Positions 39,659 to 48,691 are shown, counted from the first letter of the stretch. The stretch is 64,000 nucleotides of DNA from Aliikangiella coralliicola (GCF_007004725.1 NZ_ML660161.1:545122-609121); one strand, 5' to 3'. Program-made: numbers and translations. The notes: generated from the sequence alone by a model not told the origin.

Positions 39659-40069
39659 ATGCGTAGACAAAGAAAACACTACGAAGATGAAACTGAAGTA
39701 GACATGACACCGATGCTCGACATCGTTTTTATTATGTTGATCTTCTTTATTGTAACAACTTCGTTCGTTAAAGAAGATGGAATTGTGTTAAATCGACCGG
39801 CTGCAAACCCACCCGATAATCCTGAGCCACAAAAGAATAGACCAATTGTTATCGCAATTAGCGACAGTAGTGAGATTACAATTGGAGGTCGTCTGGTTGA
39901 TGTTAATGCGGTTCGTGCGAATGTTGAAACTGCCAGAGCGAAAGCACCTAATGCGTTAGTGATCGTTCAAGCCCATGAATCTGCCAAGACCGGCGTTGTG
40001 GTTAGCTCTGTTGACCAAGCTCGTTTGGCTGGGGCTGACAAAGTGACAGTTGTAAAACCTGCGAAATAA
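39659..40069 (+). CDS. exbD: ExbD/TolR-family biopolymer transport protein
   Basis: The 136-residue protein has a short cytoplasmic N-terminus and one transmembrane helix (about residues 19-41). The functionally essential aspartate lies in VDMTPMLDIVFIMLIFF, and a periplasmic domain follows. ExbD works with ExbB to channel the proton gradient to TonB. No exbB, tonB or tolA lies next to it here, so its partners must be encoded elsewhere. A terminator follows, so it is a single-gene unit. Confidence 0.9.
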   Translation: MRRQRKHYEDETEVDMTPMLDIVFIMLIFFIVTTSFVKEDGIVLNRPAANPPDNPEPQKNRPIVIAISDSSEITIGGRLVDVNAVRANVETARAKAPNALVIVQAHESAKTGVVVSSVDQARLAGADKVTVVKPAK

Positions 40070-40085
40070 CAGGTAAAAGACGACT

Positions 40086-40115
40086 AAAAGGCGGCTATTT
40101 CAGTCGCCTTTTTTG
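40086..40115 (+). terminator. Terminator of exbD
   Basis: The stem AGGCGGCT/AGTCGCCT (one G-T pair) with a short loop is followed by six Ts, 16 bases after the exbD stop. Confidence 0.85.
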
Positions 40116-40194
40116 TGCCCAGTGCAAATGTCTGCGGCTATTGTGCGCTCTGCGCGTATTCATCAATCAATATTTTAAGTGAGCAAGTATTTCG

Positions 40195-40503
40195 ATGAGT
40201 AAGGTTTTTGGTATTATCGCCCTCGCGTTAGTTGCCTATTATTGGGCTTATACGCAAAAATTGAAGCAGCTAGCAGTCAGTGCGGGCCGCCAGCGTTGCC
40301 AAAAAGCGGGGGTGCAATTTCTTGACCATACTGTGGTACAAAATGGATTAAAGTTAAACAAGGGAGCAAATGGTCGCTGGGGAATTTATCGCGAATATAT
40401 ATTTGATTTCACTTCGACTGGAGAGCAACGATACCAGGGGAAGATTCTGTTGCTTGGTCAGCATATCGTTTCAACCGAATTGGAGCCCTTCTCAATTAAT
40501 TGA
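40195..40503 (+). CDS. DUF3301 domain membrane-anchored protein
   Basis: The 102-residue protein has one N-terminal hydrophobic helix (about residues 4-19) and a small soluble domain with CQKAGVQFLDHTV and RREYxFDF-type sequence (IYREYIFDFTSTG), which matches DUF3301 (PF11743) as I know it. Function is unknown. It stands alone between exbD and the ABC transporter genes. Confidence 0.8.
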   Translation: MSKVFGIIALALVAYYWAYTQKLKQLAVSAGRQRCQKAGVQFLDHTVVQNGLKLNKGANGRWGIYREYIFDFTSTGEQRYQGKILLLGQHIVSTELEPFSIN

Positions 40504-40732
40504 TTAATGTTGTGACAATCGCAGTATGATGACTCAATCTATACTCGCCTGTCTCTAAATCCCACTATAGCTGCGAGCAATTGTTCAACGGTTGATGTGA
40601 TTGTTTTTCTCGGACTTTTGCCGATTTATCATTTCTTTTATTAATTCAGTTGGGCGAAGGTCTGTAATGGGTGTCTCCATTAGGTCAGTCTGGTATATTA
40701 CGGCTAAATACTAATAACGGTTTCGCTATTTT

Positions 40733-41644
40733 ATGGAGCAACCTGATTGTTTGCAGGTCAATAACCTGACATTTTCCGTTGGCGACAAAATGCTTCTCAA
40801 CGGCTTGTCTTTTGAGGTAGTTAGCGGTAAAAAAGTAGCTTTGTTAGGTCTTAATGGCGCTGGAAAATCTTGTTTGATACGCACCCTGACAGGGGAGTTT
40901 AAAGCTGAAAAAGGCGAAATTAGCTTTCAGTCTCTCAGGCCAACCGAGAAAGCCTTTAAGGATAAACTTGGGTATCAAGCATCAGGAATGCTAGCGTTGC
41001 CAAACCTGTCGTGTCGAGAGTACCTGACTTTCTGTTGCTCGTTAAAAAGCTCGCTGAGTGGTGATAATCAACACCATTATATTGAGTTGGTGTCAGAACA
41101 ATGGAACTTAACAGAGAACATGGATATCCCACTGACAAAGCTATCACAAGGCAATCTGCAAAAACTTTTTGTTGCTCAAGCTTTTCTGGGTAACCCAGAA
41201 TATATCATTCTTGATGAGCCGAGCCAGGCGCTTGATCCTATTGAGCAGCAGAGATTTATTGATAATCTCAACAAACTTTCTTACTTTCGATTGTGTTTGT
41301 TTTCATCCCATCATGTCAATGAAGCTGTGCGAGCCGCAGACAGCGTTATGATGCTACATCATGGTCGCTTGATCGCAATACTTGATTTGCATTCGAGCGA
41401 CGAGTTTTGGTTAGTGACTAAGTTATCCGAGGCAGAAATTCTTGAATTGTTTTCTGAGGACTCTAATATTTCTGTTTATCCCCAATCAATTAAAAACCTT
41501 GTGAAGTTTGAGCAGATAGATATCGCTCAATGGCAATTACTTGTCAAAAGATTATCTGATGTCGATCCCTCTATGGTTGAACTTGGTTGCGGCGAAAATG
41601 CACTCATGCCCATGTTTGCTCTACTAGCAAATGAGGACATCTGA
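40733..41644 (+). CDS. ABC transporter ATP-binding protein (GldA-like)
   Basis: The 303-residue ATPase has Walker A GLNGAGKS, the signature LSQGNLQKLFVAQAF, Walker B YIILDEPSQALDP and switch histidine in FSSHHVNEA. The C-terminal part after about residue 215 is an extra domain as in GldA and other ABC-2 exporters. It is followed after one base by the fused permease/GldG gene and then by a small membrane protein, the usual composition of the Gld-type ABC systems found in many non-gliding gammaproteobacteria. The substrate is unknown. Confidence 0.85.
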   Translation: MEQPDCLQVNNLTFSVGDKMLLNGLSFEVVSGKKVALLGLNGAGKSCLIRTLTGEFKAEKGEISFQSLRPTEKAFKDKLGYQASGMLALPNLSCREYLTFCCSLKSSLSGDNQHHYIELVSEQWNLTENMDIPLTKLSQGNLQKLFVAQAFLGNPEYIILDEPSQALDPIEQQRFIDNLNKLSYFRLCLFSSHHVNEAVRAADSVMMLHHGRLIAILDLHSSDEFWLVTKLSEAEILELFSEDSNISVYPQSIKNLVKFEQIDIAQWQLLVKRLSDVDPSMVELGCGENALMPMFALLANEDI

Positions 41645-41645
41645 C

Positions 41646-43691
41646 ATGCACGGATTAACGAAATTTTTTATTCAATTTGTCTGGCGTAGACCTAGTTTTA
41701 TTATCGGCCTGATCATTACGTTAATCGGTATAGGATTATTTGCCAGGTTAGCTTATCAGCAATTTCTCTATCTACAAGGGCAAAGTTTGAGTGGGCTTTT
41801 CGTTTTCAATGAAATCATTTTACCATTGGCCGGACTGACTATTATTTTTCAGATCATGCTCAACGTATTGAGTGGGGTGCTAATCGTTCCGACATTTCGT
41901 TCTAACCAGCAATTTTCATTATTTCAGCAAGCGTCAATTCAACCAAACCAACTATTGTGGGCCTTGTACAAAACAACGCAAGGTTTTGCGAGTTTGCCGC
42001 TGCTTTATTTTGTTGGGATTGTATTGTTACTCTCAATTCATTCACCACTGGATATTTCGCGGTTTGGAACGACACTATTAGGAATGATACTGATCCAATT
42101 GGTGATTGGTTGGTTAATTTTGGCAATTTGTATCATCGCCAGAGGAGTGTTAATTGCCATAATAATTTCGGCGGTATTTATCAGCTTATTAATTGGGCTG
42201 GAAGTCAGTCTCAAATACTTCTTTCCTGAGCTATTATGGCATGGTGTATTTCTTTCATTTTTTAAGTTACGTGAAGGTTCATTAGTATTAGGTGGGCTCG
42301 CAACTTACTCTGGAATGTTTATCTTAGCTGGTGGTCTTTGCAGTCTACTCATTTCAAACCATCTTGCGGCGACAAAAAAATTACCAAAGTTACTTTGTCT
42401 GGTTGGCATGGTGATCGTGTTGGCATCCGGCTTTATTCCGGGGCAGCTAGATGTTAGCCAGGATAAACGAAATAGCTTGTCTGAAAACTTGATTGAGAAG
42501 TTAAATAGCGATGCAAATTCGCTTAACGTTTTTGCTGTGGTAGATGAAGAAAGCAGTCGAGAAGAAATTGTCCGCGGCTTCGAAATTATTCGACAATTTA
42601 TACCTGATAGCCAACTGAGTTTTAAATCTCGACAAGCCCTTGCTCCTGAGCTACAGCGTGCTGGAGAGTATGTGCAATTTCAATTAGGCGAATTACAACA
42701 ATCTGTTGCCTATCCATTTGAGCAAGAAGTTAAGTTGGTTTTCGAATCTGCTATCCGCCAAATGTTAATTCGAAAACAGCAGTGGATTACTTTCGTAGAG
42801 GGCCATGGTGAAGCTTCTCCGCTCGGCAAAAAATCGTCCGATCTGGGAATTTTTTACCAAACGTTAAAGGATATGGGATGGCCCGTGGCGGTGCAAAGTT
42901 TAAGCAGCATGCCCGTTATTAGTGACAACACACAATTGTTGGTCGTCGCATCGAGTAAACAGCAGTGGCTTAAGTCAGAGACTGAGTTAGTGGTTAGCTA
43001 TCTCAGGCAAGGCGGGAGTTTATTATTATTGCTTGACCCTGATAGCATAATACCGGCTGCAATTGAGGAGTATATTGGTATTTCACGTTTCCCTGGAACT
43101 TTGGTTGACTGGAGTGGTTATCAAAGTGGGACACCCCATCCTGCTATTGTTATTGTCAATCAGACAAGCCAACATCCAATTATGAACCAGGTGAAAAGTT
43201 TGCTTGCTTTTCCATGGAGTAGTGGTTTAAAAGCGACAGAAAATTTAAGTGATGGTGTCACTATCGAACCAATTGTAACCAGCCATAAAGGTGTTTGGAC
43301 TGAGTTTGATATTGAGGCAAGTGAGTTATCGTTTGATAAAGATCAGGGCGAACTTCAACAGGTGTTTGCTTTGGCAATGACTCATTATAATGTGAAAAGT
43401 CAGCAAAAAATTATTATGGTGGGTGACAGTCACTTTGTTTCTGACTCAGCTATCAATAATTACGCGAATAAGCAGTTTGCACTTAATCTTGTGAGTTGGT
43501 TAACTAATACAAAAATAACGCAAGATACAATGAACTTGTCTTTAGATACCAGCATTGAGCCTAGTCGTTGGGGGCATTTTATGATGAACTGGGTGTTCTG
43601 TGCTATTTTCCCCGCGGTCGTTTTAATCGGTTGGTGGTTAGGTTTTGCTGCGAGAAACCGATCTGGGCTCAGGGCAAACAATGTCGAATAA
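41646..43691 (+). CDS. Fused ABC-2 permease (GldF-like) and GldG-like accessory protein
   Basis: The first 270 residues hold about six transmembrane helices of an ABC-2 permease. The region from about 275 to 650 matches the ABC-transporter auxiliary domain (PF09822), with the GldG-type ITFVEGHGEASPLG and LLLLLDPDSIIPA segments. A final helix lies near residues 650-672. In most genomes these are separate gldF and gldG genes. I chose ATG 41646, with AGGA nine bases upstream; ATG 41631 would overlap the ATPase gene. It likely forms the membrane part of the transporter with the preceding ATPase. Confidence 0.82.
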   Translation: MHGLTKFFIQFVWRRPSFIIGLIITLIGIGLFARLAYQQFLYLQGQSLSGLFVFNEIILPLAGLTIIFQIMLNVLSGVLIVPTFRSNQQFSLFQQASIQPNQLLWALYKTTQGFASLPLLYFVGIVLLLSIHSPLDISRFGTTLLGMILIQLVIGWLILAICIIARGVLIAIIISAVFISLLIGLEVSLKYFFPELLWHGVFLSFFKLREGSLVLGGLATYSGMFILAGGLCSLLISNHLAATKKLPKLLCLVGMVIVLASGFIPGQLDVSQDKRNSLSENLIEKLNSDANSLNVFAVVDEESSREEIVRGFEIIRQFIPDSQLSFKSRQALAPELQRAGEYVQFQLGELQQSVAYPFEQEVKLVFESAIRQMLIRKQQWITFVEGHGEASPLGKKSSDLGIFYQTLKDMGWPVAVQSLSSMPVISDNTQLLVVASSKQQWLKSETELVVSYLRQGGSLLLLLDPDSIIPAAIEEYIGISRFPGTLVDWSGYQSGTPHPAIVIVNQTSQHPIMNQVKSLLAFPWSSGLKATENLSDGVTIEPIVTSHKGVWTEFDIEASELSFDKDQGELQQVFALAMTHYNVKSQQKIIMVGDSHFVSDSAINNYANKQFALNLVSWLTNTKITQDTMNLSLDTSIEPSRWGHFMMNWVFCAIFPAVVLIGWWLGFAARNRSGLRANNVE

Positions 43692-44163
43692 AAGAAGTCG
43701 ATTAACTCGTCAACAATGGCTTAATCTGATTATTATTTCGGTGAGCGCAATGTTGTTGCTGTCCGTTCTAGTTGGACGATTAATTAGTAATTCGACTGTC
43801 GATTCTGCGAGCCCAAGCCAGGTTCCACGGTTAACTGAAATTGATTTTGGTGATATTCAATTGCGTTTTGTTAGCGAAAGCTGGCAAGTTGTTTCAAGTA
43901 AGAAAATTTCTATACAACAGGCCAAAATTATCGGCGAGAACTGGCAAGCGCTTTTGCTAAGCCGTTCACAACCACTAAAAAGCGGCGTGCCGGGGGGGAA
44001 GACTGTGCTACTTTATTTGTCAACGCTTAATCAGCCGGTTGTCAGCAAAGTGAGTTATTCAGATAAACAAATGCTGGTTACTTTTGCCAGTACCTCGCAG
44101 CAGTTTTCAATACCTTACTCTGAGCGAATTAATTATATGCCAGAATTAAGCAATCAAAAATAA
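43681..44163 (+). CDS. Membrane-anchored protein of the Gld-type ABC operon
   Basis: The 160-residue protein has an N-terminal basic stretch, one transmembrane helix (about residues 13-33) and a periplasmic domain with no recognised motif. ATG 43681 overlaps the preceding gene by 11 bases, so the two are translationally coupled. By position it corresponds to the DUF4340-like protein usually found after GldG, but it is much shorter and I cannot show homology. Confidence 0.7.
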   Translation: MSNKRSRLTRQQWLNLIIISVSAMLLLSVLVGRLISNSTVDSASPSQVPRLTEIDFGDIQLRFVSESWQVVSSKKISIQQAKIIGENWQALLLSRSQPLKSGVPGGKTVLLYLSTLNQPVVSKVSYSDKQMLVTFASTSQQFSIPYSERINYMPELSNQK

Positions 44164-44177
44164 ACAGAGAATAATTT

Positions 44178-44990
44178 ATGCCTGAATTACCTGAAGTAGA
44201 AACCAGTTGCCGTGGTATTGAGCCTTTTTGTGTTGACCAGCAAATTACTCGGATCAAAGTCCGACAGCCGAAATTAAGGTGGCCGGTCGACGCTGATCTT
44301 GCTAGAAAGTTAAAAGGAAAAACAATTTTAAAGGTAGAACGGCGCGGAAAGTATATGTTACTTCAAACTGGGCGTGCTGCGCTAATGATTCATCTCGGTA
44401 TGTCGGGCAGCCTGAGGATAGTTGAATCTTCGGTTGAAGCGGCTAAACATGATCATATTGATGTGCATTTATCAAATGGTAAAATTATTCGCTACAACGA
44501 TCCCCGACGTTTCGGCAGTTTTATCTATAATACGGAAGGAAATGCTCACCCGTTATTAAACAAACTGGGGGTCGAGCCGTTGTCTGCTGACTTCAACAGT
44601 GATTATCTTTACGCTGTGTGTCAACAGCGTAAAGTATCGATTAAGACCCTTATTATGAATAGTAACATTGTGGTGGGAGTCGGTAATATTTACGCTCAAG
44701 AATCGCTTTTTATGAGCTCGATTAATCCAAAAAAAGCAGCTAACAAAATATCCAGAAAGCGAATTGAGAGTTTAGTCGTTGCCATTAAACATGTATTAGC
44801 CGAGGCGATAAAGGCAGGTGGAAGCAGCTTAAAAGATTTTACTTCTGCTGAAGGCAAACCGGGTTATTTTCAACATGCCCATCAGGTTTATGGGAGAGGC
44901 GGCGAAGCTTGTAATCAATGCGGTACCACTCTCAAACAAATAGTCATTAGCCAGAGGTCAACAGTTTATTGTGGAAACTGTCAACGATAG
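44178..44990 (+). CDS. mutM: Formamidopyrimidine-DNA glycosylase
   Basis: It excises oxidised purines such as 8-oxoguanine. The 270-residue protein has the catalytic N-terminus (M)PELPEVET with Pro2 and Glu3, the conserved lysine in RRGKYML, the helix-two-turn-helix with NIYAQESLF, and a C-terminal zinc finger CNQCG...CGNCQR. All key residues are intact. It overlaps the next gene by 20 bases if that gene starts at GTG 44971. Confidence 0.97.
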   Translation: MPELPEVETSCRGIEPFCVDQQITRIKVRQPKLRWPVDADLARKLKGKTILKVERRGKYMLLQTGRAALMIHLGMSGSLRIVESSVEAAKHDHIDVHLSNGKIIRYNDPRRFGSFIYNTEGNAHPLLNKLGVEPLSADFNSDYLYAVCQQRKVSIKTLIMNSNIVVGVGNIYAQESLFMSSINPKKAANKISRKRIESLVVAIKHVLAEAIKAGGSSLKDFTSAEGKPGYFQHAHQVYGRGGEACNQCGTTLKQIVISQRSTVYCGNCQR

Positions 44991-45714
44991 AGTGCCTGAA
45001 AAACAGATTGTGCTTTGCGGTCAGGGGCGAATTGGCAGACAGCTGGCCGCGAAACTTAAAGCGTTAAACATCCAATTTAGCTTAGCGAGGCTCGATCAAA
45101 ATAAGGGATTGATTCCAGCTATCGGAGAGCTACCTCGGAGTCTCAAGTTGCTCGTTATTTGTATTGCGCCTGGGAGAAGTCAAAATAACGAACCCCGATG
45201 GTATTGGGATAAAATATTGAGTGGACTGAATACTCAGCTTAGTGCCGGAAAGTTAATCGTTGATAACATTATTCTCGTTTCTTCAACTAGAGTGTACGAT
45301 GGAATTGAGCGTGGGATTGTCACCGCGCAGACTCCGGCAAAAGGCGTTACGCAAAAAGCTAAACAGCTGATTGCTGCCGAGAAACAATTGTTTGAGTTTC
45401 GCGCCAGTGTAAGGGTATTACGTTGTGGCGGCCTTTATGGTGATGCGTATCCGACATACACACCTATAATGCTTAAGGCTGCAGATAAGCCACGTTTTGG
45501 AATAGACTCAATTCAAGTCGTTAATCGATTAGTAGAACTAACTCTGTTGGTGCTTACAGGGGATTTCTTGCCAGGTATTGAGGTGTTAACTGACGGTAAG
45601 GTCTATTTTGAAGGGGAGTGCTACGATGCGTCTTGTCATGGCGTTGCTGTCAAACAGTTGTCACTAAAATCGAAAGTGTTGATATCCTCAGCTCATAATC
45701 ATAGTTCTTCCTGA
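44971..45714 (+). CDS. NAD(P)-binding Rossmann-fold protein, YeeZ-like
   Basis: The 247-residue protein has an N-terminal nucleotide-binding motif CGQGRIGRQLAAKL and SSTRVYDG in the middle, as in atypical short-chain dehydrogenase/epimerase proteins of the YeeZ kind. A canonical catalytic YxxxK is not evident. GTG 44971 overlaps mutM; GTG 44992 just after mutM is an alternative. A pseudo-coupled position suggests co-expression with mutM. Its reaction is unknown. Confidence 0.65.
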   Translation: METVNDRVPEKQIVLCGQGRIGRQLAAKLKALNIQFSLARLDQNKGLIPAIGELPRSLKLLVICIAPGRSQNNEPRWYWDKILSGLNTQLSAGKLIVDNIILVSSTRVYDGIERGIVTAQTPAKGVTQKAKQLIAAEKQLFEFRASVRVLRCGGLYGDAYPTYTPIMLKAADKPRFGIDSIQVVNRLVELTLLVLTGDFLPGIEVLTDGKVYFEGECYDASCHGVAVKQLSLKSKVLISSAHNHSSS

Positions 45715-45844
45715 TATCGCTGAATCAAATTAGATTTTTAAAAGGGTTGAGATGTTAAAAATCAAAATTGGTGCAGGGAAAGACAGTACTATGAAAAGTA
45801 ACGATAGAAAGATTTGAGAAACTCTTAAGGCTAAATCGGAAAAC

Positions 45845-45873
45845 TAAAAAGCCCAGCAATTGCCAGGCTTTTT
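45845..45873 (-). terminator. Terminator of rpmB-rpmG (possibly bidirectional)
   Basis: On the minus strand AAAGCCTGGC and GCTGGGCTTT pair over ten positions (two G-T pairs) around AATT and are followed by TTAG and more Ts. On the plus strand the outer stem with a T-run may also end the Rossmann-fold gene's transcript. Confidence 0.75.
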
Positions 45874-45909
45874 AAGGCTACTCGGTACACGAGGGGTAAA
45901 ACCAAATGA

Positions 45910-46065
45910 TTATTTGATTTTAGCTTCCTTGTACATCACGTGCTTGCGAACAACTGGATCGTACTTTTTGAACTCAAGTTTGTGAGGAGTGTTCTTTTTG
46001 TTTTTGTCTGTGGTATAGAAATGGCCTGTACCAGCAGAAGAAACTAGTTTGATTTTATCACGCAT
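45910..46065 (-). CDS. rpmG: 50S ribosomal protein L33
   Basis: The 51-residue protein reads [19 protein letters not shown] at the start and ends in [19 protein letters not shown], a typical proteobacterial L33. It lacks the CxxC pairs, so it is the zinc-independent form. It follows rpmB after 13 bases. Confidence 0.97.
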   Translation of the reverse strand: MRDKIKLVSSAGTGHFYTTDKNKKNTPHKLEFKKYDPVVRKHVMYKEAKIK

Positions 46066-46078
46066 GGTTTAAGTCCTC

Positions 46079-46315
46079 TTATACCTTTTCGCCGCGTTGG
46101 CGAATGGATTCTAATACTGCATCGATGCCTTTCTTATCGATGATACGCATACCTTTAGCAGAAACGCGTAGTTTTACAAAACGGTTTTCACTTTCAACCC
46201 AAAAACGGTGGCTGTGAAGATTTGGCAAAAAACGACGTCTGGTGCGGTTTTTTGCATGAGATACATTGTTTCCTGTTACTGGTCTTTTGCCGGTAACCTG
46301 ACATACTCGTGACAT
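46079..46315 (-). CDS. rpmB: 50S ribosomal protein L28
   Basis: The 78-residue protein has the family features [31 protein letters not shown] and the C-terminal [17 protein letters not shown]. The start at 46315 is set by AGAGG eight bases upstream; the frame is open further but that part is not L28. The rpmB-rpmG order is universal in the group. Confidence 0.97.
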   Translation of the reverse strand: MSRVCQVTGKRPVTGNNVSHAKNRTRRRFLPNLHSHRFWVESENRFVKLRVSAKGMRIIDKKGIDAVLESIRQRGEKV

Positions 46316-46525
46316 TGCATTAGCCTCTTTAAATTCTGTACATAGCGGCGAAATCTTGTATTCAGTACGAACTGCCTGCCTTCCTGCCGCGGAAAGGGCG
46401 CACTTTATACCAAATACGCGCGAATAATACAACAATTTGCTCAGAAAATTACCAATTCATGGCTTAATTTAGGCCTGTTAGGTAGCGTTAAACAATATTT
46501 GTTAATTTTCTATATGTTTTGTTTA

Positions 46526-47203
46526 TCAAATATGGCCTTGTTCAGCCATTGAAATTACTTGGTGTGACGCAACAATTAAATGGTCTAACACCCTGATATC
46601 AACCAGGCTGAGCGCTTTTTTCAGGCAGTGCGTGATATCGATATCTGAGACACTGGCTTCCGCTAAACCTGAGGGATGATTGTGGCTCATTATAATCGCT
46701 GCGGCGTTCAGTGAAAGCGCTCGTTGTAGAATAACTCTAGGATGTACTGTGGACGCATTGATTGTGCCGAAAAATAGCTCTTCGAATGCTAGTATTCTGT
46801 GTTGATTATCTAGAAATAATACTGCAAAAACTTCATTGGAATATCTCATTAGCCGACTTTGAACAAAAGCTTTTACTTGCGTTGGATTTTGAATCACATC
46901 ACTATGAGTTAATTCTTCTGCGAGGTGGCGTTGGCTCATTTCCATGCAAGCCTGCAGTTGGACGTACTTAGCTTCTCCGAGCCCCTTAATTTGGCAAAAA
47001 CTTTCGAGATTGGCGGCAAATAGTTTTTTGAGCCCACCGAAGTGCTGAATAATATCTCTGGCGAGCTCAATAACATTTTTACCCCGGGTGCCGGTTCTTA
47101 AAAAGATGGCAAGCAACTCCGCGTCACTGAGTGCTTGAGGACCTCTATGCAATAATTTTTCCCTGGGGCGTTCTTGTGCTGGCCATTGGTTGATAGGGCT
47201 CAT
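46526..47203 (-). CDS. radC: RadC family JAB1/MPN protein
   Basis: The 225-residue protein has the N-terminal helix-hairpin-helix region (ALSDAELLAIFLRTGTRG) and the C-terminal JAMM metalloprotease-like domain with the MSHNHPSG motif. It was once tied to DNA repair, but the function remains open. AAGGAAATG precedes the start. Position next to rpmBG and divergent from coaBC is conserved. Confidence 0.95.
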   Translation of the reverse strand: MSPINQWPAQERPREKLLHRGPQALSDAELLAIFLRTGTRGKNVIELARDIIQHFGGLKKLFAANLESFCQIKGLGEAKYVQLQACMEMSQRHLAEELTHSDVIQNPTQVKAFVQSRLMRYSNEVFAVLFLDNQHRILAFEELFFGTINASTVHPRVILQRALSLNAAAIIMSHNHPSGLAEASVSDIDITHCLKKALSLVDIRVLDHLIVASHQVISMAEQGHI

Positions 47204-47373
47204 GACATTTCCTTATCTGCCTTTGTTAAAAGTTTGTTAAAAGCGTTTATTAAAACTAATAACTTTTATTGGAACCGATAACTCGTTAAATCTGATGAAA
47301 TTTTATTCAGAAAGTAACTTTTAATTCTGACGCAATAATGAATTAGCATTATTTTAAAGTCTGTAGGATAGTT

Positions 47374-47456
47374 ATGATAAAAAGAGTGAGAAATAACTTA
47401 AAAGGTTTGCTATGATTCAGGTTAGTGAGTATTTAGTTCGCCTTGGGCGCTGTTAA
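47374..47456 (+). other. Two tiny overlapping ORFs upstream of coaBC
   Basis: ATG 47374 opens a 13-codon frame ending at a TGA that overlaps the ATG at 47412 (ATGA). That second frame has 14 codons and ends at 47456, 26 bases before coaBC. TAGGATAG and AAAAGG lie at usable distances before them. They could be leader peptides, or chance. Confidence 0.3.
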
Positions 47457-47482
47457 CAAGTAATTCTCAAGGAATAAACAGT

Positions 47483-48691
47483 TTGTCTGAAAAAGCTTCT
47501 CCCCCACCTAAAAAAAAACTGGTATTAGGGATCTCTGGCGGTATCGCTGCTTATAAGTGCGCTGATTTAGTACGCCGATTAACTGAACGCAACTTTGAAG
47601 TAAGAGTAGTGTTGACGCCTGCTGCCACAAATTTTATAACACCGATGACATTACAAGCGGTGTCTGGCAACCCTGTGCATCAGGATTTATTTGATCCAGA
47701 AATGGAAGCTGCGATGGGACATATCGAGTTAGCAAAATGGGCTGACTATATTCTAATCGCTCCGGCAACCGCGAATACTTTAGCTAAATTAGTGCATGGT
47801 GAGGGTGACAATTTACTGACCACCGTTGTGTTAGCATCGCAGGCTCAGCTGGTTGTTGCCCCGGCGATGAATCAGCAAATGTGGGCAAATCAAACAACGC
47901 AAATAAACATTGAACAATTAAGGCAGCGAGGTGTAGCGGTATTGGGGCCTGGAACAGGCGAACAAGCCTGTGGTGATGTGGGGGCCGGTAGAATGTTAGA
48001 ACCTCTCGATATCGCATTAAAACTAGAATCTATGACAACACAAGAAAAAAAACTGACTGAAAAAAGAGTTGTGATAACTGCAGGTCCAACCGTTGAAGCG
48101 ATCGATCCCGTTAGATATATATCTAACCACAGTTCAGGAAAGATGGCTTTTGCGTTAGCTAAAGCTGCAAAAAAAGCTGGCGCTGAAGTAGAAATTGTTT
48201 CTGGCCCGGTTAATTTAGCTGATCCTGCGGGGGTTACCGTTAATCACGTAACAAGTGCAGCACAAATGTTTGAACAAGTTAAACTAGCGGTCAAAAATTG
48301 CGATATTTTTATCGGTTGTGCGGCGGTTGCGGATTACACGCCGGTGAAAGTTAGTTGCCAAAAAATCAAGAAAAATGATGAACAAATGACATTAGAACTT
48401 AAGCGAAATCCTGATATCCTTGCGTGGGTGGCTGAGCAGGAAGATAGGCCTTTTGTCGTTGGTTTTGCCGCGGAAAGCCAGTCATTAAAAGAGTTTGCTA
48501 CTAAGAAGTTGCATAAGAAAAAGCTTGATATGATTTGTGCGAATGACATTAGTTGTGAAGGGCTGGGGTTTAATAGTGATGATAACCAGCTTTTATTATT
48601 GGATAAAAAAGGCAATGAAGAGTTACTTGATGTTGCTTCGAAAGAAGTGTTGGCTTGTAAAATAATTAATCAAATTGTCGCTAGAATTTAA
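47483..48691 (+). CDS. coaBC: Bifunctional phosphopantothenoylcysteine decarboxylase / phosphopantothenate-cysteine ligase
   Basis: It performs two consecutive steps of coenzyme A synthesis. The flavoprotein decarboxylase half has GISGGIAAYKCADLVRRL, the GHIELAKWAD histidine and ACGDVGAGRM with the catalytic cysteine. The ligase half has VVITAGPTVEAIDPVRYISN and the KxKK-type segment near the C-terminus. The start is TTG 47483 with AAGGA upstream. The second dut gene expected after it in E. coli and Pseudomonas is not there. Confidence 0.96.
   Translation: MSEKASPPPKKKLVLGISGGIAAYKCADLVRRLTERNFEVRVVLTPAATNFITPMTLQAVSGNPVHQDLFDPEMEAAMGHIELAKWADYILIAPATANTLAKLVHGEGDNLLTTVVLASQAQLVVAPAMNQQMWANQTTQINIEQLRQRGVAVLGPGTGEQACGDVGAGRMLEPLDIALKLESMTTQEKKLTEKRVVITAGPTVEAIDPVRYISNHSSGKMAFALAKAAKKAGAEVEIVSGPVNLADPAGVTVNHVTSAAQMFEQVKLAVKNCDIFIGCAAVADYTPVKVSCQKIKKNDEQMTLELKRNPDILAWVAEQEDRPFVVGFAAESQSLKEFATKKLHKKKLDMICANDISCEGLGFNSDDNQLLLLDKKGNEELLDVASKEVLACKIINQIVARI

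Noticed and set aside
40504-40732. A tRNA or sRNA in the gap between DUF3301 and the ABC ATPase
   Set aside because: I found no cloverleaf-like set of stems and no terminator-type hairpin.
46316-46435. A 40-codon extension of L28
   Set aside because: It is not similar to L28; the conserved [12 protein letters not shown] start has its own AGAGG.
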